NCBI RefSeq assembly: GCF_000526635.1
Contig: NZ_JAGL01000014.1
Span: forward strand, 32,137-96,136
DNA length: 64,000 nt
Reading direction: 5' to 3'
DNA from: Aminobacter sp. J41
GTDB lineage: Bacteria > Pseudomonadota > Alphaproteobacteria > Rhizobiales > Rhizobiaceae
A program made the position numbers and the translations under genes. A model generated the notes under the pieces. The model did no database searches. It saw only the letters and a list, made by a program, of their open reading frames with translations, and was not told the origin of the DNA. This document shows positions 24,211 to 33,659 of the stretch, piece by piece (position 1 is the first letter of the stretch; the number at the start of each line of letters is the position of its first letter).

Positions 24211-24981
24211 ATGGACGCACAAGTCAAAAGCGCGGTCCGCATCCTCGAAATTCTTGAGCTGCTCGGGCGCGCAACGCGCCCGTTATCGCTGAAAAACATC
24301 ATGGATGAGCTGGGATATCCGAAAAGCAGCACGCATCTGCTCATGCAGACGCTGGTGGAGCGCGGCTATGCCGTTCGCGATGATGAACACCGCTTTTCGC
24401 TGAACCCCGACCATCGCAACGGGCCGGGTTGGGTCACTGGCCCGCATGCGCGCCTGCTGCAGGTCGCCGCCCCGATCATCGAGAGCCTGCGCAACGCCAC
24501 CGGCGAGACGATCATGCTTGGCGTTCTCAATCGTGACCTTCGCATGCAGACGATCAAGATCGCCGTCGGCCCGCAGGCAATCCGCTACGATTCGCCGCTT
24601 TCGGGCGGCAGCGTCCCGTCCTACTGCTCGGCGATGGGCCGGATGCTTTTGTCGGCGCGCCCGCAGCGCGACGTCGACCGCTATCTGTCGAGCGAGCGCA
24701 TCATTTCCTACACGCCCTATACGGTGATCGACCGCGCGGCGATCCGCCAGCTGATCGCGCAGGCGGCGAAGGACGGCTACTCGATCTCCGACCAGGAGCT
24801 CGACATCGGCGGCTCGGGAATCTCCGCCCCTGTCTTCAATGCCGCCGGCGAAGTCTTCGCCGCGCTCAACGTCGCCGCCGTTTCCAGCCGCTTCGTCTTC
24901 AACCGCGACAGCTACATCGAGGAAGTCGTCGCCCACGCGAAGGAACTGAGCGACCGCCTCGCCCAGCCGCTGGCCGGGTGA
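24211..24981 (+). CDS. IclR-family transcriptional regulator
   Basis: This 256-aa protein has an N-terminal winged helix (AVRILEILELLGRATRPLSLKNIMDELGYPKSSTHLLMQTLVERGY) and an IclR effector domain (GETIMLGVLNRD, SYCSAMGRMLL, GISAPVFNAAGEVFAALNVA). ATG 24211 (MDAQVKS) is preferred on family N-terminus; ATG 24190 is possible. Divergent orientation from hyuB implies control of the hyu/ABC unit, with the ring compound or its product as effector. Confidence 0.9.
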   Translation: MDAQVKSAVRILEILELLGRATRPLSLKNIMDELGYPKSSTHLLMQTLVERGYAVRDDEHRFSLNPDHRNGPGWVTGPHARLLQVAAPIIESLRNATGETIMLGVLNRDLRMQTIKIAVGPQAIRYDSPLSGGSVPSYCSAMGRMLLSARPQRDVDRYLSSERIISYTPYTVIDRAAIRQLIAQAAKDGYSISDQELDIGGSGISAPVFNAAGEVFAALNVAAVSSRFVFNRDSYIEEVVAHAKELSDRLAQPLAG

Positions 24982-25116
24982 GCCGCAGAGAAGGCAAGGG
25001 CAGGGCGGTCCCTCTCCTGTCCTTCACCGCATCGTCCGCCGCCTCCACCACGCGCCACCCTCCCGTAGTTGACTAGTATGGCAGTGTGCTTCATGGTTTG
25101 ATCCGAGGAGCGCGAG

Positions 25117-25812
25117 ATGCACGACGTGATGCGAAGGGGATGGACGCTTGACCAGGGGGCGCCGCTGGCGCCGCAGCTCTACCGCATCCTGCGCCAGCGC
25201 ATCATTTCTGCTGACCTCACCCCTGGCTCGCGCATCTCCGAAGCCGAAATCGCCGCAACCTATGCGCTGAGCCGCCAGCCGGTGCGCGAGGCCTTCATCA
25301 AGCTCGCCGAGGACGGCCTGCTGGAAGTGCGCCCGCAGCGTGGCACTTACGTCCGCAAGATCTCGACCGCCGCCGTCAAGGACGTGCGCTTCGTGCGCGA
25401 GGCGATCGAGGCTGACATCGTCGCCCTTCTGGCCGACAATCCCGACCCCGCGCTGGTGCGCGAGCTGGAAAGCCAGCTGCGCGAGCAAAAGGAAGTCGCC
25501 GAGAGCGAGGCGAGCCGCTTCATCGTGCTTGACGAACGTTTCCACCGCACGCTCGCCGAAGCTGCCGGCAAGGCCTACGCCTGGAAGGTGATCGAACAGG
25601 TGAAGGGCCAGATGGACCGGGTGCGGTATCTGAGCGCCCTGCAGTTCCCGATGCGCGACCTCGTCGCCCAGCACTCCGACATCGTCCGCGCCATCGCCCG
25701 CGGCGATCCGGGCGCAGCGTCAGCCGCCATGCGCGTGCATTTGCGAAAGATCCTCACCGATCTTCCGGCAGTCGCCGCGGCGCGGCCGGACTTCTTCGAT
25801 ACCGGCACCTGA
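25117..25812 (+). CDS. GntR-family regulator with FCD domain
   Basis: This 231-aa protein has a GntR winged helix at about 18-85 (RILRQRIISADLTPGSRISEAEIAATYALSRQPVREAFIKLAEDGLL) and an all-helical FCD effector domain. The domain has metal ligands expected from D/H residues (LDERFHRTLAEAAG, QHSDIVRAIARGD, MRVHL). GAGGAG precedes the ATG. It lies 45 bp before the TRAP dctP gene and reads the same way, so it probably controls the TRAP-dehydrogenase operon in response to a sugar acid. Confidence 0.92.
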   Translation: MHDVMRRGWTLDQGAPLAPQLYRILRQRIISADLTPGSRISEAEIAATYALSRQPVREAFIKLAEDGLLEVRPQRGTYVRKISTAAVKDVRFVREAIEADIVALLADNPDPALVRELESQLREQKEVAESEASRFIVLDERFHRTLAEAAGKAYAWKVIEQVKGQMDRVRYLSALQFPMRDLVAQHSDIVRAIARGDPGAASAAMRVHLRKILTDLPAVAAARPDFFDTGT

Positions 25813-25856
25813 AACTGCCGAAACCTGAAATGTCACAACCCCAGGGAGGAAAGGTA

Positions 25857-26834
25857 ATGCGACACTTCAGCAGACTGACGAAAGTGATGATCGCCGGCGT
25901 CGCCGGCCTGATGCTCGCGGGCCAGGCGATGGCACAGGAGCTGACGCTCAAGCTCGGCCACCTCGCCAACGAGCAGAACTCCTGGCACAAGGCCTCGCTC
26001 AAGTTCGGCGAGGAGCTGAAGACCCTCACCAATGGCCGCATCGCTGTCGAGGTCTATCCCAACGACTCGCTCGGCCGCGAGATGGACCTCATCAACGGCA
26101 TGCAGCTCGGCACCGTCGAAATGACGATCACCGGCGAGAGCCTGCAGAACTGGGCGCCGATGGCAGCGCTGCTGGCGCTGCCCTACGCCTACAAGTCGCT
26201 CGAGGACATGGACGCGATCGCCGGAGGAGAGCTCGGCAAGAAGATCGAGGCCGAGATCATTGAAAAGGCGCAGGTTCGCCCGATCGCCTACTTCGCCCGT
26301 GGCCCGCGCAACCTGACGTCCAATCGCGCGATCACGTCGCCGGCTGAGCTCAACCGCCTGCGCATGCGCGTGCCGAACGTGCCGCTGTTTGTCGACGTGT
26401 GGACCGCGCTCGGCGCGCAGCCGACGCCGATGGCGTTCTCGGAAGTGTTCACCGCCCTGCAGAACGGCACCATCGAGGGCCAGGAGAACCCGCTGGCGCT
26501 GATCCAGTCGGCCTCGTTCAACGAGGTGCAGAGCCACGTGAACCTCACCGAGCACGTCCGCTCATGGATCTACCTCACCATCGCCGAGCAGGTCTGGCAG
26601 AAGCTGTCCGAGGAGGACAAGGGCCACGTGATGGAGGCGGCCAAGCGCGCGCAGGAATTCGAGCGCCAGCAGTTCCTGCAGGATGAGGACGCAATCCGCG
26701 CCGACCTCGAAAAGAAGGGCATGACCTTCGTCGAGGTCGACCAGATGGCCTTCGCCGATGCCGCGCGCCAGCCGGTGATCGACAGCGTCTCCGAGGAGCT
26801 GCGCCCGATCGTCGAGGAAATCTTCAACCGCTGA
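25857..26834 (+). CDS. dctP: TRAP transporter substrate-binding protein (DctP family)
   Basis: This 325-aa periplasmic receptor has a signal peptide (MRHFSRLTKVMIAGVAGLMLAGQAMA, cleavage after AMA). Mature features are LKLGHLANEQNSWHKASLKFGEEL, GRIAVEVYPNDSLGREMDLINGMQLGTVEM and the ligand-carboxylate Arg in NRLRMRVPNVPLFVD. A strong GGAGGAAAGG precedes ATG 25857. Downstream are the two permeases and an idonate-dehydrogenase-like enzyme, which suggests uptake of a sugar acid. Confidence 0.95.
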   Translation: MRHFSRLTKVMIAGVAGLMLAGQAMAQELTLKLGHLANEQNSWHKASLKFGEELKTLTNGRIAVEVYPNDSLGREMDLINGMQLGTVEMTITGESLQNWAPMAALLALPYAYKSLEDMDAIAGGELGKKIEAEIIEKAQVRPIAYFARGPRNLTSNRAITSPAELNRLRMRVPNVPLFVDVWTALGAQPTPMAFSEVFTALQNGTIEGQENPLALIQSASFNEVQSHVNLTEHVRSWIYLTIAEQVWQKLSEEDKGHVMEAAKRAQEFERQQFLQDEDAIRADLEKKGMTFVEVDQMAFADAARQPVIDSVSEELRPIVEEIFNR

Positions 26835-26918
26835 CGGCGGCACAAAACCGCTCCAGCTGAAACCTGCGGCGGCGCAGCCCGTGCTGCGCCGCGCCAGCGA
26901 TGAAGGGCACCACCTGCC

Positions 26919-27425
26919 ATGCGCGCACTGGCCTTGTTTACCAGGCTCATCTCTTCGCTCAGCCGGCTCGGCGTCGGGCTCGCGTTTTCGCTGCTGATCG
27001 TCGTCGTGACGATCCAGATCGTGACGCGCAGCTTCGGCTTCCACTCGCCGGTCTGGACCGAGGAGGCCTCCCGCTACCTGCTGCTCTACATGACCGCCTT
27101 CGGCGTCGGCCTGTCGCTGCTGACGGGCGAGTTCGTCAATGTGGACCTGTTGCAGGAATCCTTGTCGGAGCGCACATCGTGGTGGATGCGGCTCTTTGCC
27201 AACATCCTCACGGCAGTGATGGGTGCCGTGATGATCTTACCCGCCTGGCGCTTCACCGCGATTGGCGCCATGCAACGCTCGCCCAGCCTGCGCTGGTCGA
27301 TGGACTACATCCACGCCAGCGTTCTCGTCCTGGCGATCCTGCTGTTCCTGTTCGCCATGACCCGCGTCATCGGCATGCTTGCCGGTCTTGATGACGGCCG
27401 CCCTCGGCCGACGGAGGAAAACTAA
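26919..27425 (+). CDS. dctQ: TRAP transporter small permease (DctQ family)
   Basis: This 168-aa protein of four TM segments has the DctQ pattern TRSFGFHSPVWTEEASRYLLLYMTAFGVG. It follows dctP by 84 bp and precedes dctM by 3 bp. It scaffolds the large permease in the inner membrane. Confidence 0.93.
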   Translation: MRALALFTRLISSLSRLGVGLAFSLLIVVVTIQIVTRSFGFHSPVWTEEASRYLLLYMTAFGVGLSLLTGEFVNVDLLQESLSERTSWWMRLFANILTAVMGAVMILPAWRFTAIGAMQRSPSLRWSMDYIHASVLVLAILLFLFAMTRVIGMLAGLDDGRPRPTEEN

Positions 27426-27428
27426 CCG

Positions 27429-28709
27429 ATGGATCTCTTCCTTCTCGTCGTCACCTTCGCTGCCACCCTCGCGCTCGGCGCGCCGGTCGCGGTGTGCCTG
27501 GGGCTGTCGTCGCTTGCCTACATCCTCGCCGCGGGCCTGCCGGTCGTCATCATCCCGCAGCGCATGTATGCGGGCATGGACGTCTTCGTGCTCCTGTGCA
27601 TTCCCGGCTTCATTCTCGCCGGTAACCTGATGAATTTCGGCGGTGTCACCGAGCGCATCATCCGCTTCGCCAATGCGCTGGTCGGCTGGATGCGCGGCGG
27701 GCTCGCCATGGCGAACGTCGCCGACTCGATGATGTTCGGCGGCATTTCCGGCACCGCCGTCGCCGACGTCGCCGCCACCGGCTCGGTGATGATCCCCGGC
27801 ATGAAGAAGTCGGGCTATCCGGCCGACTTCTCCGCCGCCATCACCGCCGCCTCATCGACCGTCGGGCCTATGATCCCGCCGAGCGTGCCGATGATCATCG
27901 TCGGCGCGCTCTCCGGCATGTCGGTCGGCCAGCTGTTTCTCGCCGGTGCCGTGCCCGGCGTGCTGATGGGCATCGGCATGGGCATCACCTGCTATGTGCT
28001 CGCCGTGCGCCGCAACTATCCGCGTCAGCCCTGGCAGGGGGTAAGCGAGCTGATCGCCTCGTTCTTCTCCGCCTTCTGGGCGCTCGCCATGATTGGCCTC
28101 ATCATCGGCGGCCTGATGTCGGGCATCGCCACACCCACCGAGACCGCGATCGTCGCCTGCATCTACGCCTTCATCGTCGGCGCCTTCGTCTACCGCGAAC
28201 TGCCGATCCGCGCCGTGCCGAAAATCATCGTCAACAGCGCGGTCTCGTCCGCCGGCATCCTCGCCCTCGTCGGCTTTGCCAACGTGTTCGGCTCGATCCT
28301 TGCCTCCGAGCGCATCCCGCAGATGCTGGTGAACGCGGTGCTGTCGGTCACCGACAACAAGTACCTCGTCATCCTGCTCGTCAACTGCCTGCTGCTCATC
28401 GTCGGCATGTTCATGGAGACGATTGCGGCGCTCATAATCCTGTTCGTGCCGCTGCTGACGCTGGCGACCAGCGTCGGCATCGACCCGCTTCATTTCGCGA
28501 CCTTCGCGGTGCTGAACCTGATGATCGGCCTGTGCACGCCGCCGATCGGCGTGTGCCTGTTCGTGGCGGCCAATATCGCGCGCATTCCGCTGATGCCGGT
28601 GATCCGGGCGGTACTCCCGTTCCTGATTTCCAACATCATCGTGCTGTTGCTGGTATCCTACTATCCGCCCTTCGCCACATGGCTGCCGACGACGCTGATG
28701 GGAAACTAA
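27429..28709 (+). CDS. dctM: TRAP transporter large permease (DctM family)
   Basis: This 426-aa protein of about 12 TM segments is the transport channel. DctM landmarks seen are FGGVTERIIRFANALVGWMRGGLAMANV, SGTAVADVAATGSVMIPGM, GPMIPPSVPMIIVGAL and LNLMIGLCTPPIGVCLFV. It starts 3 bp after dctQ and ends 10 bp before the dehydrogenase gene. Confidence 0.95.
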   Translation: MDLFLLVVTFAATLALGAPVAVCLGLSSLAYILAAGLPVVIIPQRMYAGMDVFVLLCIPGFILAGNLMNFGGVTERIIRFANALVGWMRGGLAMANVADSMMFGGISGTAVADVAATGSVMIPGMKKSGYPADFSAAITAASSTVGPMIPPSVPMIIVGALSGMSVGQLFLAGAVPGVLMGIGMGITCYVLAVRRNYPRQPWQGVSELIASFFSAFWALAMIGLIIGGLMSGIATPTETAIVACIYAFIVGAFVYRELPIRAVPKIIVNSAVSSAGILALVGFANVFGSILASERIPQMLVNAVLSVTDNKYLVILLVNCLLLIVGMFMETIAALIILFVPLLTLATSVGIDPLHFATFAVLNLMIGLCTPPIGVCLFVAANIARIPLMPVIRAVLPFLISNIIVLLLVSYYPPFATWLPTTLMGN

Positions 28710-28719
28710 GGAGGAGCCG

Positions 28720-29772
28720 ATGAAGACCCGTGTCTGCAGGCTCTATGGCCAGCGCGAGCTGCGCGTCGAGGAAATGGACGTGGCCGCGCCGGGGCCCGGC
28801 GAGGTGCTGGTCGCGATCGGGGCAGGGGGGATCTGCGGCTCGGACCTTCACTATTTCCAGGACGGCGGCTTCGGGCCGATCCGGGTGCGCGAGCCGATCA
28901 TTTTGGGCCACGAGATCGCCGGCACGGTGCAGGCGGTGGGGGAGGGCGTCGATCGCGTCTTCCCGGGCGACCGCGTAGCGGTAAACCCGTCGCGGCCCTG
29001 CAACGACTGCCGCTTCTGCCGCGAGGGGCTGCGCCAGCATTGCCTCAACATGCGCTTCTTCGGCTCCGCGCTGCGCTTCCCGCACGAGCAGGGCGGGTTT
29101 CGCGATCTCCTGGTCGCGCAAGACTTTCAGTGCGAAAGGATCGGGCCGCGGACGAGCCTGGCGGAAGCCGCGGTCGCCGAGCCGTTTGCCGTTTGCCTGC
29201 ATGCCCGCAGCCGCGCCGGCGACCTGTCGGGCAAGAGCGTGCTGGTGACCGGCGCCGGGCCGATCGGCGCGCTGGTGACGGCAGCCGCCGCGCATGCGGG
29301 GGCTGCCGAGATCGTCGTCACCGACCTGCAGGACGCAGCGCTCGCAATCGCCTCGCGCATGGGCGCGACCACGACCGTCAATGTCGCGGCCAACCCCGAC
29401 CTCCTCGATCGGTACAAGGCCGAAAAGGGCCAGTTCGACCTGGCTTTCGAATGTTCGGCGGCGGCACCCGCGGTGCACACGGCAATCGAATGCGTGCGCC
29501 CGCAAGGCACGATCGTTCAGCTTGGCGTGGCCGGAGACCTGCCGGTACCCGTCAACATGCTGGTCGGCAAGGAGATCAACCTGATCGGCTCGCACCGCTT
29601 CGACGCGGAGTTTGGCGAGGCAGTTCGGCTGATCGACAGCGGCGCGATCGACGTGAAGCCGATCATCACGGCGAGCTATCCGCTCGAAGATGCGCTCGCC
29701 GCCTTCGAGATCGCCGGCGACCGCTCCCGCGCCGTCAAGGTGCAGCTCACATTTGCGGAAACTGCCGCGTAA
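28720..29772 (+). CDS. idnD: Zn-dependent medium-chain dehydrogenase, L-idonate 5-dehydrogenase-like
   Basis: This 350-aa enzyme has a catalytic zinc site (GICGSDLHYF and GHEIAGTVQAVG), structural-zinc cysteines (NPSRPCNDCRFCREGLRQHC) and a nucleotide fold VTGAGPIGALV. Early residues and overall pattern (GGICGSDLHYFQDGGFGPIRVREP) resemble L-idonate 5-dehydrogenase, which oxidises L-idonate to 5-keto-D-gluconate; related sorbitol/threonine dehydrogenases are alternatives. AAGGAGGAG precedes the ATG. Linkage to the TRAP importer and GntR regulator supports a sugar-acid route. Confidence 0.82.
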   Translation: MKTRVCRLYGQRELRVEEMDVAAPGPGEVLVAIGAGGICGSDLHYFQDGGFGPIRVREPIILGHEIAGTVQAVGEGVDRVFPGDRVAVNPSRPCNDCRFCREGLRQHCLNMRFFGSALRFPHEQGGFRDLLVAQDFQCERIGPRTSLAEAAVAEPFAVCLHARSRAGDLSGKSVLVTGAGPIGALVTAAAAHAGAAEIVVTDLQDAALAIASRMGATTTVNVAANPDLLDRYKAEKGQFDLAFECSAAAPAVHTAIECVRPQGTIVQLGVAGDLPVPVNMLVGKEINLIGSHRFDAEFGEAVRLIDSGAIDVKPIITASYPLEDALAAFEIAGDRSRAVKVQLTFAETAA

Positions 29773-29778
29773 AGAATC

Positions 29779-29805
29779 GGCCGGGGCAGGCAGCCCGCCC
29801 CGGCC
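29779..29805. terminator. GC-rich hairpin between convergent genes
   Basis: GGCCGGGGC (29779-29787) pairs perfectly with GCCCCGGCC (29797-29805) in the 42-bp gap between the stops of the dehydrogenase and the tannase-family gene. There is no T-run, so termination efficiency is uncertain. Confidence 0.55.
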
Positions 29806-29814
29806 AAAGCTCAC

Positions 29815-31395
29815 TTATTCAACGCATTTGAAGCTCGAGGCCGCGTTGACGTCGCCCGACTGGTATTGCGGCCAGGTCGGGTAGAGGCAGAGCGGGCGGG
29901 TGACCTCGCCGCTCTTCGACTGGTTGACGAGCTCGCCCGGCGCCTCGCCATTCTCGACCCACTTTTCCAGCGCGCTGAACAGGTCGGACTGGTTCGGCAT
30001 GCCTTCCGGCCCGACGCCCGCATGGTTGATCGACGGGAAGATGTAGAAGCGGGCGAAGCTGTCGACCTTGTCCTTGCCGAGCTTCTCGTTAACGCGCTTC
30101 CAATAGGCGGCAACCTCGGCCGGCGGCACTTCCGAGGCACCGCCCGCATAGAGGATCATCTTCGCGCCCTTATCCGCGAGCGCCGACAGGTCAGGGTTGG
30201 TCGCATCAAGGATCTTCGACACCTCGAGGATGCGATCGCGCAGCGCCGGATCGTTGGGGTCGAAATCGAGCGAGTTGGCGTTGACGTCCTGCCGGATCAT
30301 GAAGCGGTGGTAGCCGTCGCCGAGGCTGTAGACGTAACTGTCATTGCCGCCATTGTTGGGCGCCGGCACCGACGGCTGCGGCCGCGAGCCAGCGAAGCTG
30401 CCGTGCCACGAGACGTTGCCCCACGGATAGCCGGCATGCCCCGTCAGGCCGTTGGAGAGCTCATAGTCGAGCTTCACTGGCCGGGCGACATTATTAACAG
30501 CTTCGAGCTGCGCCTCGGTGAGGCAGCCTTCTTTTTTGTCGTCCGTGCACAAGAGCGTCGACAGGTCCGGCTGGCAGCCCTCGAAATTGGCGATCCAGTT
30601 GTCCTCCAGCCCGTCGAGCGGATCGCACTGGCGGTAGACTTCCTTCGTCACCACCTCGGCAAGTTCGGGCGAGACCCAGCCGGCGCCGCCATTCTTGTAG
30701 AAACCAGTCGACGACTGCAGGTGCGCCATCTTGAGGCCGGTGAGCGCCGCGACCGGATCGCCGACCAGGATGCCGTCATAGTCCTGCGGATGGTCCTGCG
30801 CGGCGACCATCGCCTCCTTGCCGCCCTGCGAGAAGCCGACGAAATATTTCAGCTTGGGCGCCGAGCCATAGTGCGTTTCGATGATCTTCATCGCCGCGAC
30901 ATAGGTCTCGTTGACCGAATAGCGGGCGTAGCGCTCGAAGGCCTCCTTGTTGAGCGCGAACGAGGCGCGGCGCGGGTCGAGATCAGGCCCGTAGGGCAGG
31001 TCGCTCGCATCGTGGCCGGAATCGCCCGAGAAGGTCGCATAGCCCTTGTGTGGAAATTCCTTTGCCGCCAGCTCGGTCTGCCAGCGCCCGCCCACCTGCG
31101 GCGGGATCACGCCGTTGAAGCCGCCGCCGCCGAACTGCACCGACTTGCCGTTCCACTCGACGGGAAGCACCACACGCATCTTGATCGGCCAGCCATCGGT
31201 TGTCTTCGGCGGCACTTCGGCCATCACCTCGCAATGGGCGGGCGCCGCCTCACTTGCCTCATTGAGCGAGGCCGACACGACCTTCACGCCGTCGAGCGTG
31301 GCCGACGGCAGTGCCTCGCACGCAACCTCCGCCGCGGCCGGAAACGCGGTCCCAGCCATGAGGACCCCGAGCAGCGTCACATAACGCGCTTTCAT
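29815..31395 (-). CDS. Tannase/feruloyl-esterase-family secreted esterase
   Basis: This 526-aa alpha/beta hydrolase has a signal peptide (MKARYVTLLGVLMAGTAFPAAA). Tannase-family features: CEVMAEVPP near the mature N-terminus, WNGKSVQFGGGGFNG (oxyanion region), FSGDSGHD, the nucleophile elbow GFSQGGKEA (family form usually G-x-S-x-G-G-R), and a late His in INHAGVG. It would cleave ester bonds of phenolic or gallate-type esters in the periplasm or outside. ATG 31395 follows GGGAGAGTGATT. It is a single gene convergent with the dehydrogenase. Exact ester is unknown. Confidence 0.87.
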   Translation of the reverse strand: MKARYVTLLGVLMAGTAFPAAAEVACEALPSATLDGVKVVSASLNEASEAAPAHCEVMAEVPPKTTDGWPIKMRVVLPVEWNGKSVQFGGGGFNGVIPPQVGGRWQTELAAKEFPHKGYATFSGDSGHDASDLPYGPDLDPRRASFALNKEAFERYARYSVNETYVAAMKIIETHYGSAPKLKYFVGFSQGGKEAMVAAQDHPQDYDGILVGDPVAALTGLKMAHLQSSTGFYKNGGAGWVSPELAEVVTKEVYRQCDPLDGLEDNWIANFEGCQPDLSTLLCTDDKKEGCLTEAQLEAVNNVARPVKLDYELSNGLTGHAGYPWGNVSWHGSFAGSRPQPSVPAPNNGGNDSYVYSLGDGYHRFMIRQDVNANSLDFDPNDPALRDRILEVSKILDATNPDLSALADKGAKMILYAGGASEVPPAEVAAYWKRVNEKLGKDKVDSFARFYIFPSINHAGVGPEGMPNQSDLFSALEKWVENGEAPGELVNQSKSGEVTRPLCLYPTWPQYQSGDVNAASSFKCVE

Positions 31396-32050
31396 CAATC
31401 ACTCTCCCTTTCCCTCCGTCGCCCCGCCTCCACGGGGATCGACTCAACCGGCACTGCCGGAAAGAGAAGGATAGGACTGATAAATAACATGTTCAACAGA
31501 CGGACAAGTGATCCACACCTGCGCTGAGTCGGCCGTTTGCGAGCCCGGATTGATCTGCTCTCATGATGTGCCGCTCGCGGCGCCCCTCTGCACCATCCCC
31601 AGCTTTGCTGCCCCGATAACGCTGCGTCATGCTTCGCCGCCGAACTGCCATGCTTGACAAAATGCTCTGTAAGATATCACATGGAATATATAACACGCCG
31701 AGACACAAGAGCGTGGACGAGAACGAGGGGCACGAATGGAGAATCCGGGACAGAACCCGCAGCCTCCGCCGAAGCCGCTGCCGCGACTGGGCGAAGAGCA
31801 TTTGACCTGACGAACCGCACCAGCCTGCCGGGCGTGCGCGCCAGCACCAGTGACTTCGCCGGTTGCGCGCCGCGCGACGCGCTGGCTTCCGGCGGCGGGT
31901 CCTGAGATTTCCGTGCAGGCGAGCGGCCAGGCGCATCCGGCCTGATGCCCACGCAGTGCCGTCCAACTCCGTCCAGCGCTGACCAAAAGATTCCGCGGCC
32001 CGTATCGGGACGCGGCGATACCTGAAGCTTTGAATAACAAGGGGAATAAC
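31396..32050. other. 655-bp divergent intergenic region
   Basis: It separates the tannase-family gene from the amino-acid ABC operon and must hold both promoters. TTGACA at 31654-31659 begins the best -35 candidate for the plus direction; the matching -10 is unclear (TATCAC or TCACAT near 31675-31682). AATATATAA follows at 31684. Open frames here lack protein-like composition and RBS. Confidence 0.4.
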
Positions 32051-32914
32051 ATGAAGATGATTTTGACCGGCGCGCTCGCTGCGCTGATGAGCACGTCGGC
32101 AATGGCCGGCCCGCTGATGAGCACGTCGGCAATGGCCGGCCCGCTGATGAGCGAAGGCAAGATCGGCTTCGCAGCTGACTTTGCCGCCGCGCCCAACCAG
32201 TTCATCCGCACCGACGGCACGATGGACGGCCTCAACGTCGACATGTGCGGCGAGATCGGCAAGCGCCTCAACCTCGAGGTCGAGTGGACCAACCTCGCCT
32301 TCCCCGGCCTCGTTCCGGGCCTGCAGGCCGGGCGTTTCGACAGCCTCTGCACCGCGATCTTCATCAACCCCGAGCGCCTGCAGATCATGAACATGATCTC
32401 CTACGTGCAGTGGGGCGAGGGCCTGATGGTGTCGAATGGCAACCCGGCCGGCATCTCCTGCGAGGCGAAGATCGGCGTGCCCGAATCCTATGAGGCCTGC
32501 TTCGACGGCCTTGCCGGCAAGGCCGTGTCGGTCGCCGCTGGCGGCACCACCAACAAGAACCTCGTCGCCCAGAGCGAGCGCATGGTCGCCGCTGGCCTTG
32601 CCGCCATCGACATCCGCGCCTTCGACTCCAACTCCGAGGCAATTCAGGCCGCCGTCGCCGGCCAGGTCGACGCCGCTTACCTGAACGACCCGCAGGCCGC
32701 CTACTACATCAAGACCAGCAATGCGCCGTTCGAGATGGCCTTCACCGGCAACGCGGCCAACAAGCTCGCCATCACCACGATGAAGGACAATGTCGAGCTC
32801 GCCGAGATGATCGTGAAGGCGCTCGAGGAGATGAAGGCTGACGGCACCTACCTGCAGATCATCGAGAAGTGGGGCGTTGCCCCGGTCGACTCCTTCGTCC
32901 TCAACCCGAACTGA
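32051..32914 (+). CDS. Amino-acid ABC transporter substrate-binding protein with duplicated signal-peptide segment
   Basis: This 287-aa periplasmic family-3 receptor shows NQFIRTDGTMDGLNVDMCGEIGKRLNLEVEW, FPGLVPGLQAGRFDSLCTAI and KIGVPESYEACFDGLAGKAVSVAAGG, with paired Cys in the lobe. The signal peptide is odd: a 30-bp unit is perfectly duplicated, so residues 12-21 and 22-31 are both LMSTSAMAGP and the AMA cleavage site occurs twice. ATG 32051 has a GGGG-type RBS. It is the first gene of an ABC operon reaching 37042; the companion dehydrogenase suggests a diamino acid or amino-acid ligand. Confidence 0.9.
   Translation: MKMILTGALAALMSTSAMAGPLMSTSAMAGPLMSEGKIGFAADFAAAPNQFIRTDGTMDGLNVDMCGEIGKRLNLEVEWTNLAFPGLVPGLQAGRFDSLCTAIFINPERLQIMNMISYVQWGEGLMVSNGNPAGISCEAKIGVPESYEACFDGLAGKAVSVAAGGTTNKNLVAQSERMVAAGLAAIDIRAFDSNSEAIQAAVAGQVDAAYLNDPQAAYYIKTSNAPFEMAFTGNAANKLAITTMKDNVELAEMIVKALEEMKADGTYLQIIEKWGVAPVDSFVLNPN
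32084..32143 (+). repeat. Perfect 30-bp tandem duplication inside the binding-protein gene
   Basis: The 30-bp unit starting CTGATGAGCACGTCGG occurs at 32084-32113 and 32114-32143 without a mismatch, followed by 9 bp of a third unit (CTGATGAGC). The absence of any difference implies a recent slippage event; the frame is preserved. Confidence 0.95.
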
Positions 32915-32929
32915 GCCTAAGCGGCATCG

Positions 32930-33634
32930 ATGCATTTCTCGCTAGAGACATTCCTCCACTATCTGGTGCAGCCACGGTTTGCGACCGTGGCTGGCGTCAC
33001 CCTGCTGGTTGCGATCGCCGCGCAGGCGATCGACACGGTGATCGGCCTGGGTCTGGCCCTGTGCGCGCTGTCGCGCTTTCGCGTGCTTCGCGCCTTCTCG
33101 GCCGCGTGGGTCTGGCTCTGGCGAGGAACGCCGCCGCTGGTGCAGCTTTTCCTGCTGTATTTCGGCCTGCCGCAGCTCGGCATTCGCCTCGGCGTGCTGG
33201 AGGCAGGCCTTATCGGCCTTGGCTGCTATTCCGGCGCCTACATGTCGGAGATCATCCGCGGCGCATTGCAGAGCGTGCCGTCGGACCAGATGCAGGCCGC
33301 CCGCGCCATGGGCATGAGCTGGCTCGGCGCCATGCTGCACGTGATGCTGCCGCAGTCGATCCGGCTGATACTGCCTGCCTTCGGCAACGAATTTTCGTCG
33401 ATGATGCGCACGACCTCGATCCTGTCGGTGATCTCGTTCGGCGAGCTTTTGCGCGTCACCCGCCTTGCCATCAACGAAACCTACGCTGTCATCGAGCTCT
33501 ACGCCGTGGCCGCCGTCTGGTACCTGCTGATGTATTCCGCATGGATCGTCGTGCAGCGCCAGCTCGAGCGCTACGCCGCCACCGGCAGCGTCAAACGCAA
33601 TCTCACCGCCGACCCGGCGGGGAAGACGACCTGA
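32930..33634 (+). CDS. Polar amino-acid ABC transporter permease
   Basis: This 234-aa inner-membrane permease of HisM/HisQ type has the EAA coupling loop (AARAMGMSWLGAMLHVMLPQSIRLILPAFGNEFSSMMRTTSILSVIS). It lies 15 bp after the binding-protein stop. It probably pairs with the permease domain of the fusion protein at 34762 to make a heterodimeric channel. Confidence 0.93.
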   Translation: MHFSLETFLHYLVQPRFATVAGVTLLVAIAAQAIDTVIGLGLALCALSRFRVLRAFSAAWVWLWRGTPPLVQLFLLYFGLPQLGIRLGVLEAGLIGLGCYSGAYMSEIIRGALQSVPSDQMQAARAMGMSWLGAMLHVMLPQSIRLILPAFGNEFSSMMRTTSILSVISFGELLRVTRLAINETYAVIELYAVAAVWYLLMYSAWIVVQRQLERYAATGSVKRNLTADPAGKTT

Positions 33635-33659
33635 ACCAGCGACCACCGCGGAGACTTTC

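Noticed and set aside
31493..32935. 480-codon minus-strand frame over the ABC binding-protein gene
   Set aside because: Antisense to a clear signal-peptide-bearing binding protein; translation lacks family features.
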